A DNA stretch of 64,000 nucleotides from assembly GCF_052324685.1 (NCBI RefSeq), contig NC_135220.1:24098823-24162822 (forward strand), given 5' to 3'. Positions within the stretch are counted from its first letter, which is position 1. Each line of letters starts with the position of its first letter. Under the pieces are notes generated by a model. That model saw only the letters and a list, made by a program, of their open reading frames with translations, was not told where the DNA came from and searched no databases. The stretch comes from Brachyhypopomus gauderio (Eukaryota; Chordata; Actinopteri; Gymnotiformes; Hypopomidae). The translations under genes and the position numbers were made by a program. Below are positions 50,101 through 57,099 of the stretch, one piece after another.

Positions 50101-53100
50101 GGTGATCTAATAAAACATACAGGTAGGGGCATTATTTTTTATTTGCTCGAGAAATAAAATATTCCAAAGGGATGGGTCAGTATGTCGCTGACGGAAAGCA
50201 CCAAGCTTTTGTTATGGAAGCTTTATAACCCCGCCGTCCTCGCAACTTTAGCTTATTCGCTGGAAATCCATGTGTTGATATTATCTGCCTCTTTTAAAAC
50301 CTCAACAAACTGATCTAAACGCCGTGTATACTACACATTAGACTCAGTACCCTGGGCCCACATACGTTATAGCAGGTTTTACTGTGTTTCAATACGACAC
50401 GTGATTCACCAGGTTGAGGTAATTATCATCCAGCATCAGAGCTCAGTCAGGTGCACCAAGCACACCGCCAACGAACGCCTGGCTGCGTCTCTTCACGACT
50501 GTGGGCGGAAAGACTTGGGAATAATTGCCAGACTACCGTAATATAAAAATACACTCTCCAGTAAGACAACGTTTGTGTTGAGCAGACGTATTTACAACTG
50601 GGATTTACAGGATCAGTGAAAATTCATGCGTAATAGGCCTTTATTAATGCAGTGGGGCTACGTCGTTCCTCAAACGCCAATTAGACGACGGAAAGCGAAG
50701 CCTTTCTGTATTCAGTGCAAGGAAGAACTCCTCGGCCCCATGGAACAATAATGACAAGCAAAGAAGGAACAGAGAAGACAGAGTGCCGCACATCGCTGTT
50801 GTGAATCCCTGGCAGGATGGTCATAATGCTTCAGGAGTTATTTGTATTTTGTTGCAACCACGATGACGCAGTATAAACGCTATAACGTTGAAGGGTTTTC
50901 AAAAGATACAAATACATCCCAAAACACGCGCGACAGCATGTTCACGTACACAACAGAAAATGAATTAATTGTGGTTAATGTGTTTAAGGAATGTAGACGA
51001 AAAGTTAATTCCTATAGGCTACACAGGGGAGCTCGTTCAACTGCGTGGCTTCAAAACGGTCAGTGATGCTGAGGGGTGCGTGGCTTGTTCTCTCCTCACC
51101 CTCACCCCAAAGCCCCTCTAAATGCTGCAAGCTTCTATGCCGGTAAAATCATTGCACCTTAATTAGAACAGCTCTTGAAAGCACCTTTTCAGTACCTAAC
51201 ACAGTTTTAATTGTTAATGGAGTAATAACCAATCCATTCTATGACATTGAATCTTATTCTCAATATGCAAGCCAATATCCTTTGTTTAAACCAACATTCT
51301 AGGTGTAACTGTGTAAACAATAACAGTTTCCCTTACTCTTCCCAATTGTTACCTGTTATGGAGATTGCAGGCACTGAGCATCTGTTTGTTCAGATTTCAT
51401 GCAAGTCTTGAGTTCGTTCTTTCTAATTATCGGTAATGACTGCTCAAGGCTATGAGGCTAGGTTTAAGAAGAATTCTGCTTGACAGGGTTAATTAATAGT
51501 TAAAAATCTGATTTGACGTTCACTTTCAACAGGAGAGGCAGCCGTGCATTCTCTCATCCCCCTTGTTTTCCTTTAATAGGTCCACCTGTGTATAAGAAAA
51601 GCCTAAGAGATGGACACTGCATTCCCAGGGAAGTACTTTCACTCAGAGTGACCTAAAAAGCAGTTTTTTTTTTTCGCGGGGTGAAGGTGTTCTGCTTTGG
51701 TTAAACACTGCCACGTTGAAGCTGGAAACATGGTCATTTCATGTTCCAGTGATATGTTCTGATTATCTCCACAAACCCAGCTTTGCGAACAAAGTTTCTG
51801 TTTCTGGTGAGGTGTCACACAGCGTGCTTTGCGCCGTCCCTTCATGTCACCGTCTTGTCATCTTTCGTTTGCCTCCTGATGACCCTGCACCGTTGTGAAC
51901 CCGTGGGCCGCAGCATGGGAGCGGCAACGGATCAGATGAGCCGCCTGCTCTGTAGAATGCAGGCGCGGGGAATGCCTGTACCTGCCTCTAACAGGGTCAT
52001 AAAATTAGGCACTAAATCACACACGCCTACACACACACACACACACACTTATGAGACTCATAAGACTCGTTTGAGAAACACACTGCCTGTGCTTCATATA
52101 TAAAGCCATATTTTTTTAAGGGTTGACTTATCATCTTGAGAAACGCAAGCAGTTTGGCGATGTTTGCCCTTACGGCCATAGGTGTCGTAGGCCTTTAGAA
52201 ACCATAAAAAACACCTGCTGTCTGCTGTCAGCTCTCTGTGAGCAATTGAGGAATGCCGCAGGATGTCTGCGCAATTGCCAATCAGGTGCGTTCCTTTAGG
52301 GCAACAGTGAATCTGTCTGCAAACTGATTTTTTTCTGAGCGGGATAAAGTCCTGTGTCATAAAGGGTCGGGTTTGTTACCGTGTTCGCCACTTGCGAACT
52401 GCGGGATGGGATGGAACATGGGAAGACTTGGAAATGATCACCAGACTACGGTCAACTAAAGTACACTCTCTACTACAGCAGATTTGAGTGGAGCAGACGT
52501 ATTTACAACTGGATTTACAGGATCAGTGATAATCCACCCCAAGCCAGCATAAAATGACCAATCGCTGGTGTGGGAAGGCCCAGCATCTAAAAGTTTGCAT
52601 TACCACAGCATGCTGCCAGCTGACTGGTTCTTTGGCACCTGATAAGCGCACAGCAAACAGGTTATTCAGTACAGGCGGCTCTACGGCAGCGAGCAAAACA
52701 AGGAAGCACTCATCTGCACTAAGAGTGAGATACCAGTTCCAGAAGATCAGGAGATAACCCCTTAAAGTAGGATGAGGTTCCTGATCCAAAGTCCAGTCAA
52801 AGGGAATCCGTTCCAGCCCATCACACCCGTGCTACAGAGAGATGCCTCGTACATTGTGCCGAGAGAGGGTCAGGACACCAGGCACGCTCCCAAATGTAAC
52901 AACGTAGCCCCGTCCACCTCCACCCCTTCCCCCAGCTCCACCTCCACTCAGTGATGAGAGAAGAAGGCGTGGGCTGGGAGAGCCGTTGAATCCGTGACGC
53001 TTTACTGCCCTTTACACATGCAGGAATTCCTACTTTTCCCAACAGACGTCCCAAACTTTTCCAACCATTCCACCGCACTCTAGTCCAAGCTGCAGGAAGA

Positions 53101-54953
53101 TCAGAAAATCCTGTTGTGATGTTTATTCTGAACTCTACTGAATCTAAGGAAACAGGTCTGGGTCTATTTTGTTAAAGCTCGACTCCTGTTGAGGCCTAGA
53201 GGGCATTTATCAGGATATATAACATGGGATTCTTCAGGCATGAAACACTGCCTATTCTTTTTGCCCATCGAGGGACACAACCTGTTAGCGCATAGATGCC
53301 ATTGTGTAGGAGGAAACTAGAGAAACTAAGATGATTTAAATCGCACCAGAGAAGCACCTTTGGTCCGGGCTGAAAAAAAAATATGGCCTTGCTTTTGTTA
53401 ACAAATGTCAGGAGGCTGCGGCCCGCACGGCCAGACAAAACAAAGCCTTGCCTTGCTGGTCTGAGCTGTTGATCTGAGTTGCCTTTCCTTAGTGAAGCTG
53501 GAGACCCACGAGCAGCTCTGCTGCTCACATAAAGTACCAGCACACCCCGCGGGCAAGCTCAATGGGCCCTTTGTGCAGAGGGTGCGAGTGTGCACATGAG
53601 CGTGAGAGCGTGCACGGATGAGCATGCGTGCAGGCTCCTCATCGTGGCGGACGCCTCTAAGACCCTGATGCCGGCGACGTGGCCCCTGAGGGCCGGCAAG
53701 CTGACGGGCACTACCCCCTCGCCAACATTCGTCAGTGCTGAGTGGCGCAAGCTGGTTGACTTCCGGGAATGGTCATGTATCAAACTTGATACATGTCATT
53801 TGTTTAGATGTCATAAGATCAATGCTATTGATTGTCACACGCATGAGTACTGAATTCTGAGGAAGGAGGCTGTCAGGGTAAACGAGACTGCCATATTATG
53901 TCAGGGACACGGCTAGCTACCAATAGCTTTTCATCCCCAGCAGACGTTGTTTACAAAGCAGCCTCTGACCTGTCTGAACAAAGAATTAAAAGGTGAACCG
54001 CAACATAGTTTCAGTGCATGAATGCCCCTGCGACCTTGAGTCCACACTGTGATCCAACTGCCCTTCTGAAATGCTTCTCGCATCGTCTGTCTACTCAACC
54101 GCAAGACCAGAAATGCTACCCAGGTTAGGTGAATCGCCTCCCCAAAATAACTGTCCAGGTGTGAGTTTGTGTGAATGGCTGTATGTCTGCATGCCCAGTG
54201 ATGGATGGCACCCTATCCTGGCAGTTCTTCTCCCTCCCCTTGCTGATACCGTGATCCAGGGGGCTGTGGTTTCTGGTTAAGACTATGTGGTGTGCAACTG
54301 GCTGCTGGTTCTCACCGGTGTGTTGACTAGATGTGAAAGAATTGTGCAGTGTCTTGATTTTAAAGCATCCTTGCCTTGGATACTAAGAATGCAATAATAA
54401 TAAGAACAACAACCTTTTAAAACTAGATATAAAACTAGATTAAAACTAGATTATTAATGTAGCAAACACATACACACATAACTAGAAAAATCACATCATG
54501 TTTCAGAGGTTTACATTATAGCCCTTGAGACCCACACTATATTGTTGCATGATTTTTCTTCCTCCTATCTGTAGCACCTACCAACTGAAACTAAGCATTG
54601 TTGCATTGTCTTCGAACAAGTTGTAGTATGTAAATGTGTGCTTGTATGGAGACAGTGGACAAGGACAGCCAACGCTGTTCATGGAGGACTGCTGGGTATT
54701 GGAGGCTTATGTGCTAAAACGCCTGCTGCAGGTCATTACAGCACTGAGGAGGCTGCAAATGGCACCTGCAGGTGTGTTACATTAGGGCTGGATCGACACT
54801 GTTGGTTTGTGGCCCCCCCGGGAGGAGGACAGTCTCTCCTGGCTTCAGCCCTACTTACATATGACACATAATGTATGGAGAGAAAGTCACCAGAGGGTCC
54901 ACCTGCTCACCATTAACTATTAAAAGCAGATAAGCAACCTGATATAACCAATG

Positions 54954-55005
<52 letters not shown>

Positions 55006-55885
55006 CCTATAATATGTGTATGTGAGCGTGTGCATCCTATCATGACCTATTGCAAAAACCCTGCTAAGATAAAAATAGTTTCAGAGGAGATGTGGTAGAG
55101 TATGTCTAACATCTGAAGGTGATACAGGGTTTTGTAAAAATACACTTTATGCAGTCCACTGAAGAAAAACAGCATAACAGAATAAACATCTGGCAAGATA
55201 TTTGTAATGATTACAGGCTATATTTCTATTTCAAGATGTGCCGAGATCAGAAATCAGACATTTTTGTGGACAAAGATTCACATAAATATAGCTCCAAAAT
55301 GAACCTACAACAGGTATACGAATTTAAAAGTCAAGTACAATGACTTTTAAATTCATAGAGTGTAAATACTATGGACAAATAAAAGATAGAAATAGAGATA
55401 CAAAGAGTATGCTCATCTGTTTCCTCACCAGAATTTAATTGTATAACTACAAAAATCATACTTTATTTAACAATATTGTGGGGAAAACCACAATTCAACA
55501 TTGCTTTCTAGCTGAACAACAGAACTAATTTTTGTGTCTTTGAATCAATATGCTGTTTAATATTAGAGCATTACTATTGTGTCCAATAGGTGTGGCACAA
55601 CAGTTATAGCACTCAGTAGTGTGAGCGCTGATGTCTGGAAACGGGGTGGAACTGTTGGAATTCTCCTGGATGTGTACATGTATTAGAAGAACCATATGGA
55701 CAAAGGAGAAGAGAGGGAGACAGTGAGTAACAGATTTGGAGGACGCAAAATCCTCATAATTGTTTCCGTAAGTCACCATCGCTCACCTTAATGCCCTGCT
55801 GCTGGGTCGTTAAGGTGAGCTTCGTCTCGTCCAGAAGCAGCACCTCGCAGTAGAACTCCTCTTGGACCGAACAGAAACAACTCAT
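20894..55885 (-). CDS. epb41l4a: Band 4.1-like protein 4A (Epb41l4a), complete 22-exon coding region
   Basis: Twenty-two exons on the minus strand join with consistent phases to 1986 nt, 661 residues plus stop: 55787-55885, 45734-45838, 42998-43049, 42342-42420, 42031-42128, 41723-41843, 38637-38724, 38454-38542, 38142-38205, 37715-37806, 34827-34904, 34198-34313, 33375-33465, 33128-33211, 32664-32777, 30369-30446, 24083-24202, 23926-23973, 23753-23821, 22814-22924, 22569-22647, 20894-21004. The order is FERM domain (about residues 1-295), FERM-adjacent region (about 297-360, [18 protein letters not shown] and TRSKTYPKR), then a basic, Ser/Arg-rich tail. Family members link membrane proteins to cortical actin; this one has been reported as a Wnt/beta-catenin target (NBL4). 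Similarity to the human protein, as I recall it, continues from [15 protein letters not shown] to the tail. Human is about 686 residues; part of the difference is a short segment before RSRSR not found here. Confidence 0.96.
21221..22323 (-). mobile_element. Tc1-type DNA transposon in the last epb41l4a intron
   Basis: Inverted ends cactcactggccacattatt then aggtaca, and tgtacctaataaagtgtccg then gtgagtg, flanked by TA dinucleotides (21219-21220 and 22324-22325), as expected for Tc1/mariner. Length 1103 bp. The minus strand carries a decayed transposase, including [20 protein letters not shown] and [20 protein letters not shown], the block around the second catalytic Asp of DD34E enzymes. Confidence 0.93.
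21736..21939 (-). pseudogene. Tc1 transposase fragment
   Basis: Sixty-seven codons of the central Tc1 catalytic region with the VWSDESRF motif intact. Flanking transposase sequence is present only in shifted frames with stops, so the gene is inactive. Confidence 0.88.
22569..22647 (-). CDS. epb41l4a: epb41l4a coding exon 21
   Basis: Residues 600-625, [20 protein letters not shown] then [17 protein letters not shown] is identical to human as I recall it. Acceptor GTCTGCAG, donor GTCAGT. Confidence 0.95.
22814..22924 (-). CDS. epb41l4a: epb41l4a coding exon 20
   Basis: Residues 563-598, [20 protein letters not shown] to ERSVLSEV. Very similar to human, ending two bases before the phase-matched next exon. 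Acceptor ACTGCAG, donor GTAAGT. Confidence 0.96.
23433..23505 (-). mobile_element. LINE 3' tail with (GATA)n
   Basis: A (GATA)n tract at 23433-23479 abuts cactttattgatcccagagg. On the minus strand this reads ...gatcaataaagtg followed by (TATC)n, the 3' end of a common fish non-LTR retrotransposon that terminates in short repeats. Severely 5' truncated, in an epb41l4a intron. Confidence 0.7.
23753..23821 (-). CDS. epb41l4a: epb41l4a coding exon 19
   Basis: Residues 540-561, [20 protein letters not shown] then KV, one of the best conserved tail blocks. Acceptor AATGCAG, donor GTGAGT. Confidence 0.96.
23926..23973 (-). CDS. epb41l4a: epb41l4a coding exon 18
   Basis: Residues 524-538, [15 protein letters not shown], then two bases of the Gln codon. 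Acceptor TTTGTAG, donor GTAAGC. Only 48 bases, confirmed by homology and phase. Confidence 0.94.
24083..24202 (-). CDS. epb41l4a: epb41l4a coding exon 17
   Basis: Residues 484-522, [20 protein letters not shown] to RRSRHRSR. Near-identical to the human [12 protein letters not shown] block. Acceptor CTGCTGCAG. The donor is GTCAGT, off-consensus at +3, yet it is the only site that joins TC|A to give SRSPDV in the next exon. Confidence 0.94.
24245..24323. repeat. (TA)n microsatellite
   Basis: Long pure TA tract that borders hAT copy 1. The target of that insertion was evidently TA-rich. Confidence 0.95.
24435..24740 (+). pseudogene. BED zinc-finger remnant of hAT copy 1
   Basis: Reads [13 protein letters not shown] then [33 protein letters not shown] fingers need two Cys then two His. 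The second Cys and the YHLNAKH His pair are present, but the first Cys appears replaced by Tyr (IYTLC for ICTLC). The frame then runs into the nested MITE. Confidence 0.75.
24677..24985. mobile_element. Harbinger-type MITE nested in hAT copy 1
   Basis: 309 bp with inverted ends agctgggcgtacactgtgcg (left) matched at the right by cgcacagagtacgcccagct, flanked by 3-bp TAA duplications (24674-24676 and 24986-24988). Non-coding. A TAA target fits PIF/Harbinger (TWA). Confidence 0.85.
25281..25388. mobile_element. 108-bp near-perfect palindromic element in hAT copy 1
   Basis: Runs from ggggtgagtttcccaaaacg to cgttttgggaaactcacccc with almost fully complementary arms and a loop around cgtacgtaag, so a single strand would fold into a long hairpin. 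The related copy 3 lacks it at 28803, giving an empty site ccgtccagaaag. The target duplication is only 1-3 bases (A, CA or CCA) and cannot be fixed because the ends share those bases. Confidence 0.85.
26290..26579. mobile_element. Harbinger-type MITE nested in hAT copy 2
   Basis: Same MITE as at 24677, 290 bp, flanked by TAA at 26287-26289 and 26580-26582. Confidence 0.85.
26875..26982. mobile_element. 108-bp palindromic element in hAT copy 2
   Basis: Same hairpin-forming element as at 25281-25388, with a few point differences. Confidence 0.85.
28363..28509. mobile_element. Short hAT-type MITE inside hAT copy 3
   Basis: 147 bp between perfect 8-base duplications cgataggg (28355-28362 and 28510-28517). 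Ends caggggcacagatgg and ccatctgcgccgatg are imperfect inverted repeats. An 8-base duplication and CAGGGG-type ends are typical of hAT. Confidence 0.88.
28731..29078 (+). pseudogene. hAT transposase fragment (copy 3)
   Basis: 115 codons from a region typical of ZBED-like hAT transposases, including the block [20 protein letters not shown] found ahead of the catalytic centre. It stops after EKYTI. Catalytic and dimerisation parts are missing. Confidence 0.8.
29782..29868. repeat. (TA)n microsatellite
   Basis: Pure TA tract of about 87 bases in an epb41l4a intron. Confidence 0.95.
29985..30245. repeat. Third copy of the dispersed repeat seen at 165-330 and 2893-3190
   Basis: ctgtgcaagcaaactgctgc and atgcagtgtccattattat resemble the two copies near the left end. 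Lies in an intron of epb41l4a, 27 kb away, so this is an interspersed family as well as part of a local duplication. Confidence 0.5.
30369..30446 (-). CDS. epb41l4a: epb41l4a coding exon 16
   Basis: Residues 458-482, [20 protein letters not shown] then RKKRN. [19 protein letters not shown] matches human closely. Acceptor TGCCCCCAG, donor GTAGGG. A short human segment normally just before this was not found in the 2.2 kb upstream intron. Confidence 0.94.
30489..30510. repeat. G homopolymer
   Basis: About 22 consecutive Gs 43 bases upstream of epb41l4a exon 16 (minus strand C tract near its acceptor). Could lengthen the pyrimidine tract of that exon. Confidence 0.95.
32664..32777 (-). CDS. epb41l4a: epb41l4a coding exon 15
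   Basis: Residues 420-456, [20 protein letters not shown] onward. SGLYxSxSxRxKSPKFP is recognisable from the human protein. GC-rich exon; acceptor TGCCCCAG, donor GTGAGG. Confidence 0.93.
33128..33211 (-). CDS. epb41l4a: epb41l4a coding exon 14
   Basis: Residues 392-418, [20 protein letters not shown] then WDENAPQ. The APWxEN.PQ stretch matches the human tail. Acceptor TTCAAG, donor GTAAGG; phases fit. Confidence 0.92.
33375..33465 (-). CDS. epb41l4a: epb41l4a coding exon 13
   Basis: Residues 362-390, [12 protein letters not shown] to PTAFSPAK. Poorly conserved linker. The call rests on splice sites (acceptor TCTTCTAG, donor GTACTG, a weak donor), exact phase fit to both neighbours, and a weak echo of human SPVKSFKK. 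Confidence 0.82.
34198..34313 (-). CDS. epb41l4a: epb41l4a coding exon 12
   Basis: Residues 323-360, [20 protein letters not shown] to [12 protein letters not shown], the end of the FERM-adjacent region. Acceptor TGTTTTAG, donor GTGAGC. Confidence 0.96.
34827..34904 (-). CDS. epb41l4a: epb41l4a coding exon 11
   Basis: Residues 297-321, [20 protein letters not shown] then SKHRY, the start of the FERM-adjacent region, where phosphorylation regulates several 4.1 proteins. Acceptor TTGTAG, donor GTTAGT. Confidence 0.96.
35900..36184. mobile_element. Kolobok-like MITE in an epb41l4a intron
   Basis: Flanked by TTAA (35896-35899 and 36185-36188). Right end catgacaatggccct mirrors the left end of the related element at 7786 (agggtccctgtcatg). 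The interior (ctgattggctgcatag, tagtggggctac) is its reverse complement. Terminal symmetry is weak. Confidence 0.6.
36440..37135 (+). mobile_element. Kolobok-type DNA transposon carrying a THAP-domain ORF
   Basis: 696 bp flanked by TTAA (36436-36439 and 37136-37139). Inverted ends about 50 bases long: agggaaccccggctggtaac then ttgtaagccttaatat at the left, matched in reverse at the right. The interior is a THAP-domain coding segment. TTAA targets together with a THAP domain are the signature of the Kolobok superfamily. No transposase catalytic region is present, so this is an internally deleted copy. Confidence 0.85.
36709..37024 (+). pseudogene. THAP zinc-finger domain, frameshifted
   Basis: Starts [20 protein letters not shown], then [20 protein letters not shown], then reads on in another frame as [20 protein letters not shown] and [10 protein letters not shown]. 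The C2CH pattern (C-x4-C here), central Trp and the AVPTxF box that ends THAP domains are visible. A small deletion near 36868, where LCS-HF should occur, removes the Cys-to-His spacing and shifts the frame, so no intact finger is made. Confidence 0.85.
37715..37806 (-). CDS. epb41l4a: epb41l4a coding exon 10
   Basis: Residues 266-295, [20 protein letters not shown] then [10 protein letters not shown], the C-terminal F3 helix that closes the FERM domain. Acceptor TTCGCAG, donor GTGAGAT. Confidence 0.96.
38142..38205 (-). CDS. epb41l4a: epb41l4a coding exon 9
   Basis: Completes the Trp of KYFW and encodes [21 protein letters not shown], the F3 strands. Acceptor CTCTACAG, donor GTAAGTT. Human has VHFKE where this has VFFKE. 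Confidence 0.95.
38454..38542 (-). CDS. epb41l4a: epb41l4a coding exon 8
   Basis: Residues 215-243, [20 protein letters not shown] to GKYF, the first strands of FERM lobe F3, a PH/PTB-like fold. Acceptor TTTTTAG, donor GTAGGT. Only 248 bases separate it from exon 9. Confidence 0.96.
38637..38724 (-). CDS. epb41l4a: epb41l4a coding exon 7
   Basis: Residues 186-214, [19 protein letters not shown] then [10 protein letters not shown], the F2-F3 junction with the conserved YGVDLHPV motif. Acceptor CTGTGCAG, donor GTGAGT. Confidence 0.96.
38934..38948. repeat. G homopolymer
   Basis: About 14 consecutive Gs in an epb41l4a intron. Confidence 0.9.
39640..40480. other. GC-richer intronic stretch, no gene recognised
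   Basis: Between epb41l4a exons 7 and 6. It holds an open frame of 141 codons (40048-40473) with low-complexity Ser/Pro/Leu content and no known domain. Could be a regulatory or non-coding transcript region; nothing proves either. Confidence 0.3.
40528..40569. repeat. (CA)n microsatellite
   Basis: Perfect CA tract in an epb41l4a intron. Confidence 0.95.
40868..40935. repeat. (TCTG)/(TC)n pyrimidine tract
   Basis: Imperfect tetranucleotide and dinucleotide pyrimidine run. Confidence 0.85.
41723..41843 (-). CDS. epb41l4a: epb41l4a coding exon 6
   Basis: Residues 146-184, [20 protein letters not shown] to QIHKTL, the rest of F2. Acceptor CATCAG, donor GTAAGA. The in-frame TAA just past the donor is intronic. 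Confidence 0.96.
41868..41898. repeat. (CA)n-(TC)n microsatellite beside an exon
   Basis: Begins about 25 bases upstream (minus sense) of the exon 6 acceptor at 41844, in the branch-point region of that intron. Confidence 0.85.
42031..42128 (-). CDS. epb41l4a: epb41l4a coding exon 5
   Basis: Residues 113-144, [19 protein letters not shown] onward, the F2 helix bundle. QVKxDxLxGRxPCP is a hallmark of band 4.1 FERM domains. Acceptor TTGTTAG, donor GTGAGT. Confidence 0.96.
42342..42420 (-). CDS. epb41l4a: epb41l4a coding exon 4
   Basis: Completes a split Thr and encodes [17 protein letters not shown] to EEIT, the start of FERM lobe F2. Acceptor TTTTACAG; donor GTGCGT, a weaker but acceptable GT site. 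Ends two bases into an Arg codon. Confidence 0.95.
42998..43049 (-). CDS. epb41l4a: epb41l4a coding exon 3
   Basis: Residues 69-85, [17 protein letters not shown], plus one base. This is the F1-F2 linker helix typical of FERM proteins. Acceptor TTTTGCAG, donor GTAAGTG. Confidence 0.95.
44280..45190. mobile_element. Probable composite DNA-transposon repeat, GC-rich
   Basis: gggcccgggacaa occurs near both sides (about 44315 and 45141), poly-C runs sit at 44341-44353, and the 44360-44480 part is strongly CpG-rich (gttcgcgcgaaaatgacgta). The right end cccctgtcgacggggctg and the motif ctttaccctaaattccagca look like fish interspersed repeats. No coding sequence; exact ends not found. Confidence 0.45.
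45734..45838 (-). CDS. epb41l4a: epb41l4a coding exon 2
   Basis: Residues 34-68, from [12 protein letters not shown] to [14 protein letters not shown], the FERM F1 core with the family signature NDYFGLRY. The acceptor CCCACAG lies before 45838 and the donor GTGAGT after 45734. Phase 0 at both ends. Confidence 0.96.
47089..47148. repeat. (CA)n microsatellite
   Basis: About 60 bases of perfect CA. Confidence 0.95.
50500..50625. repeat. Local repeat, copy 1
   Basis: gcagacgtatttacaactgg then gatttacaggatcagtga recurs at 52415-52540 in the same orientation, with similar upstream sequence (acttgg.aat.at..ccagactac). Family unknown. Confidence 0.7.
52029..52048. repeat. Short (CA)n tract
   Basis: Ten CA units in the first coding intron of epb41l4a. 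Confidence 0.85.
52415..52540. repeat. Local repeat, copy 2
   Basis: Direct-repeat partner of 50500-50625, about 1.9 kb away. Confidence 0.7.
54955..55001. repeat. (TG)n microsatellite
   Basis: Perfect TG tract of about 46 bases. Confidence 0.95.
55787..55885 (-). CDS. epb41l4a: epb41l4a coding exon 1 (start codon)
   Basis: ATG at 55885-55883, then residues 1-33 ending QQQGIK, then donor GTGAGC at 55786. This matches the known N-terminus of the family and begins FERM lobe F1. The start is chosen because the protein begins MSCFC in place of human MGCFC. The 5' leader upstream (above 55885) was not resolved. Confidence 0.95.
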
Positions 55886-56849
55886 GTTGCTCAGGACGGT
55901 GACAGTGCTGGCTACAGATTCCGTAAATGTTTTCGTACTGGTCTACATAAGGTTGGGATTTATCACGAGAATTCCTCTTAGTAGTAAGAAGAGACACCAT
56001 ACGCGGGCCACCCGGTCACTTTGTTCGGTGGACTCCTTTGTTGCATACTGGACCAAGAGGAGTGTTTTTTTATTTTATTTATCCGTTATGCCAAAACTAT
56101 TCAAATTTAGCATCACCGAAATGGGCATCGGCATTTTCCTTTGTTGGGAACACCCAAAGACCAAGTAACACAGTTCCTTGTAAATACTGATGATGGTACG
56201 TTCGGTTGTCAGGTGAATTGCTGATCTTAAGTGGCAAAAGTAATTCCTCACCCTTCAGCCGCGTTTTTTGTCTGTTCCCTTCTTGTTCGTGTTCATCCGA
56301 AACCATTATCTGCGTGCCAACATGCGTCCCTATAAATGTTCCGTCCAGTCCTGAAAACGTAGGTGCCTTGAATCCACTTCTCCGCCGGTCCGTTGCCAGG
56401 GAGCTACACTGTCCCCACATACGTGACTCCGCCCTCGTTACTCCACTTACTATTAGGACGCGACAAGTGATTCGAAAAGCACAACTTTCCTGCCATCTGT
56501 CGGAATAAAACGAAAGACGCACGCTTGTGCTTCCATGGACCTACAGACAGAATGTCAGCCATTATATTTTATTTATAAGCACATAGCTCTATAAATGCGT
56601 TTATATGAATTTATAATTAGGTTATTTGCCCTGACTAAAATATTGACCTTTTGAAATAGACAGTTAACTCGTTTACTAGCTAATATCACTAAGTAATTGC
56701 ATGTTATTCCGGACGAGAAAGCATTGCACCCCAGACTATAGCTTAACACATATATGCAGTAGCCTTATTTTATTGTATTTATTTATTATATTTATTTCTC
56801 GCGCCGACTCTGCTATGAAAAAACAATGTGAAGTCCCTTAGCAGCGACA

Positions 56850-57097
56850 GCTCAGTGCGCATGCGTATGAGTGTACTGACGATTCACAATATGGCGTGAT
56901 AGTCAGGGGTAAACGCTTGTTACCAGAGAACATTCAGACACAAAAGAAAAAGTTTTGTCCGAGACGCGGAGAAGAGACTTTGTAACTGAACAGAGCGAGG
57001 TGCTTTGTTTGAGTGAGGATGATGTTTTTACTGGGTCATTTCTGCACAGGGCGATAAGAGTCGCACAACTTGGCGAAGTGGACGAATGTTGGTGCAG
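56850..57097 (+). promoter_or_regulatory. GC-rich promoter with a + strand noncoding first exon, head-to-head with epb41l4a
   Basis: An NRF1-like gcgcatgcg (56857-56865) and a YY1-like caatatggcg (56887-56896) precede an exon-like stretch that ends ggtgcag at 57097 before donor GTAAGA. No ATG frame of length is found, so the exon would be untranslated or part of a lncRNA. In human a lncRNA (EPB41L4A-AS1) starts head-to-head with EPB41L4A, so this may be its counterpart. No sequence match was tested. Confidence 0.5.
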
Positions 57098-57099
57098 GT

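Larger units (their letters stand above)
45900..55700 (-). other. epb41l4a: First coding intron of epb41l4a, about 9.9 kb
   Basis: The largest intron. It contains microsatellites and a local repeat pair (50500 and 52415) but no exon I can support. Long first introns often carry enhancers; none can be identified from the sequence alone. Open frames such as 49138-49575 (minus) and 52523-52789 (minus) show no domain and no splice context. Confidence 0.6.

Noticed and set aside
56097..56522. 141-codon minus-strand frame upstream of epb41l4a
   Set aside because: Opposed by a 100-codon frame on the + strand, no recognisable family, and the accepted epb41l4a start lies downstream in another frame.
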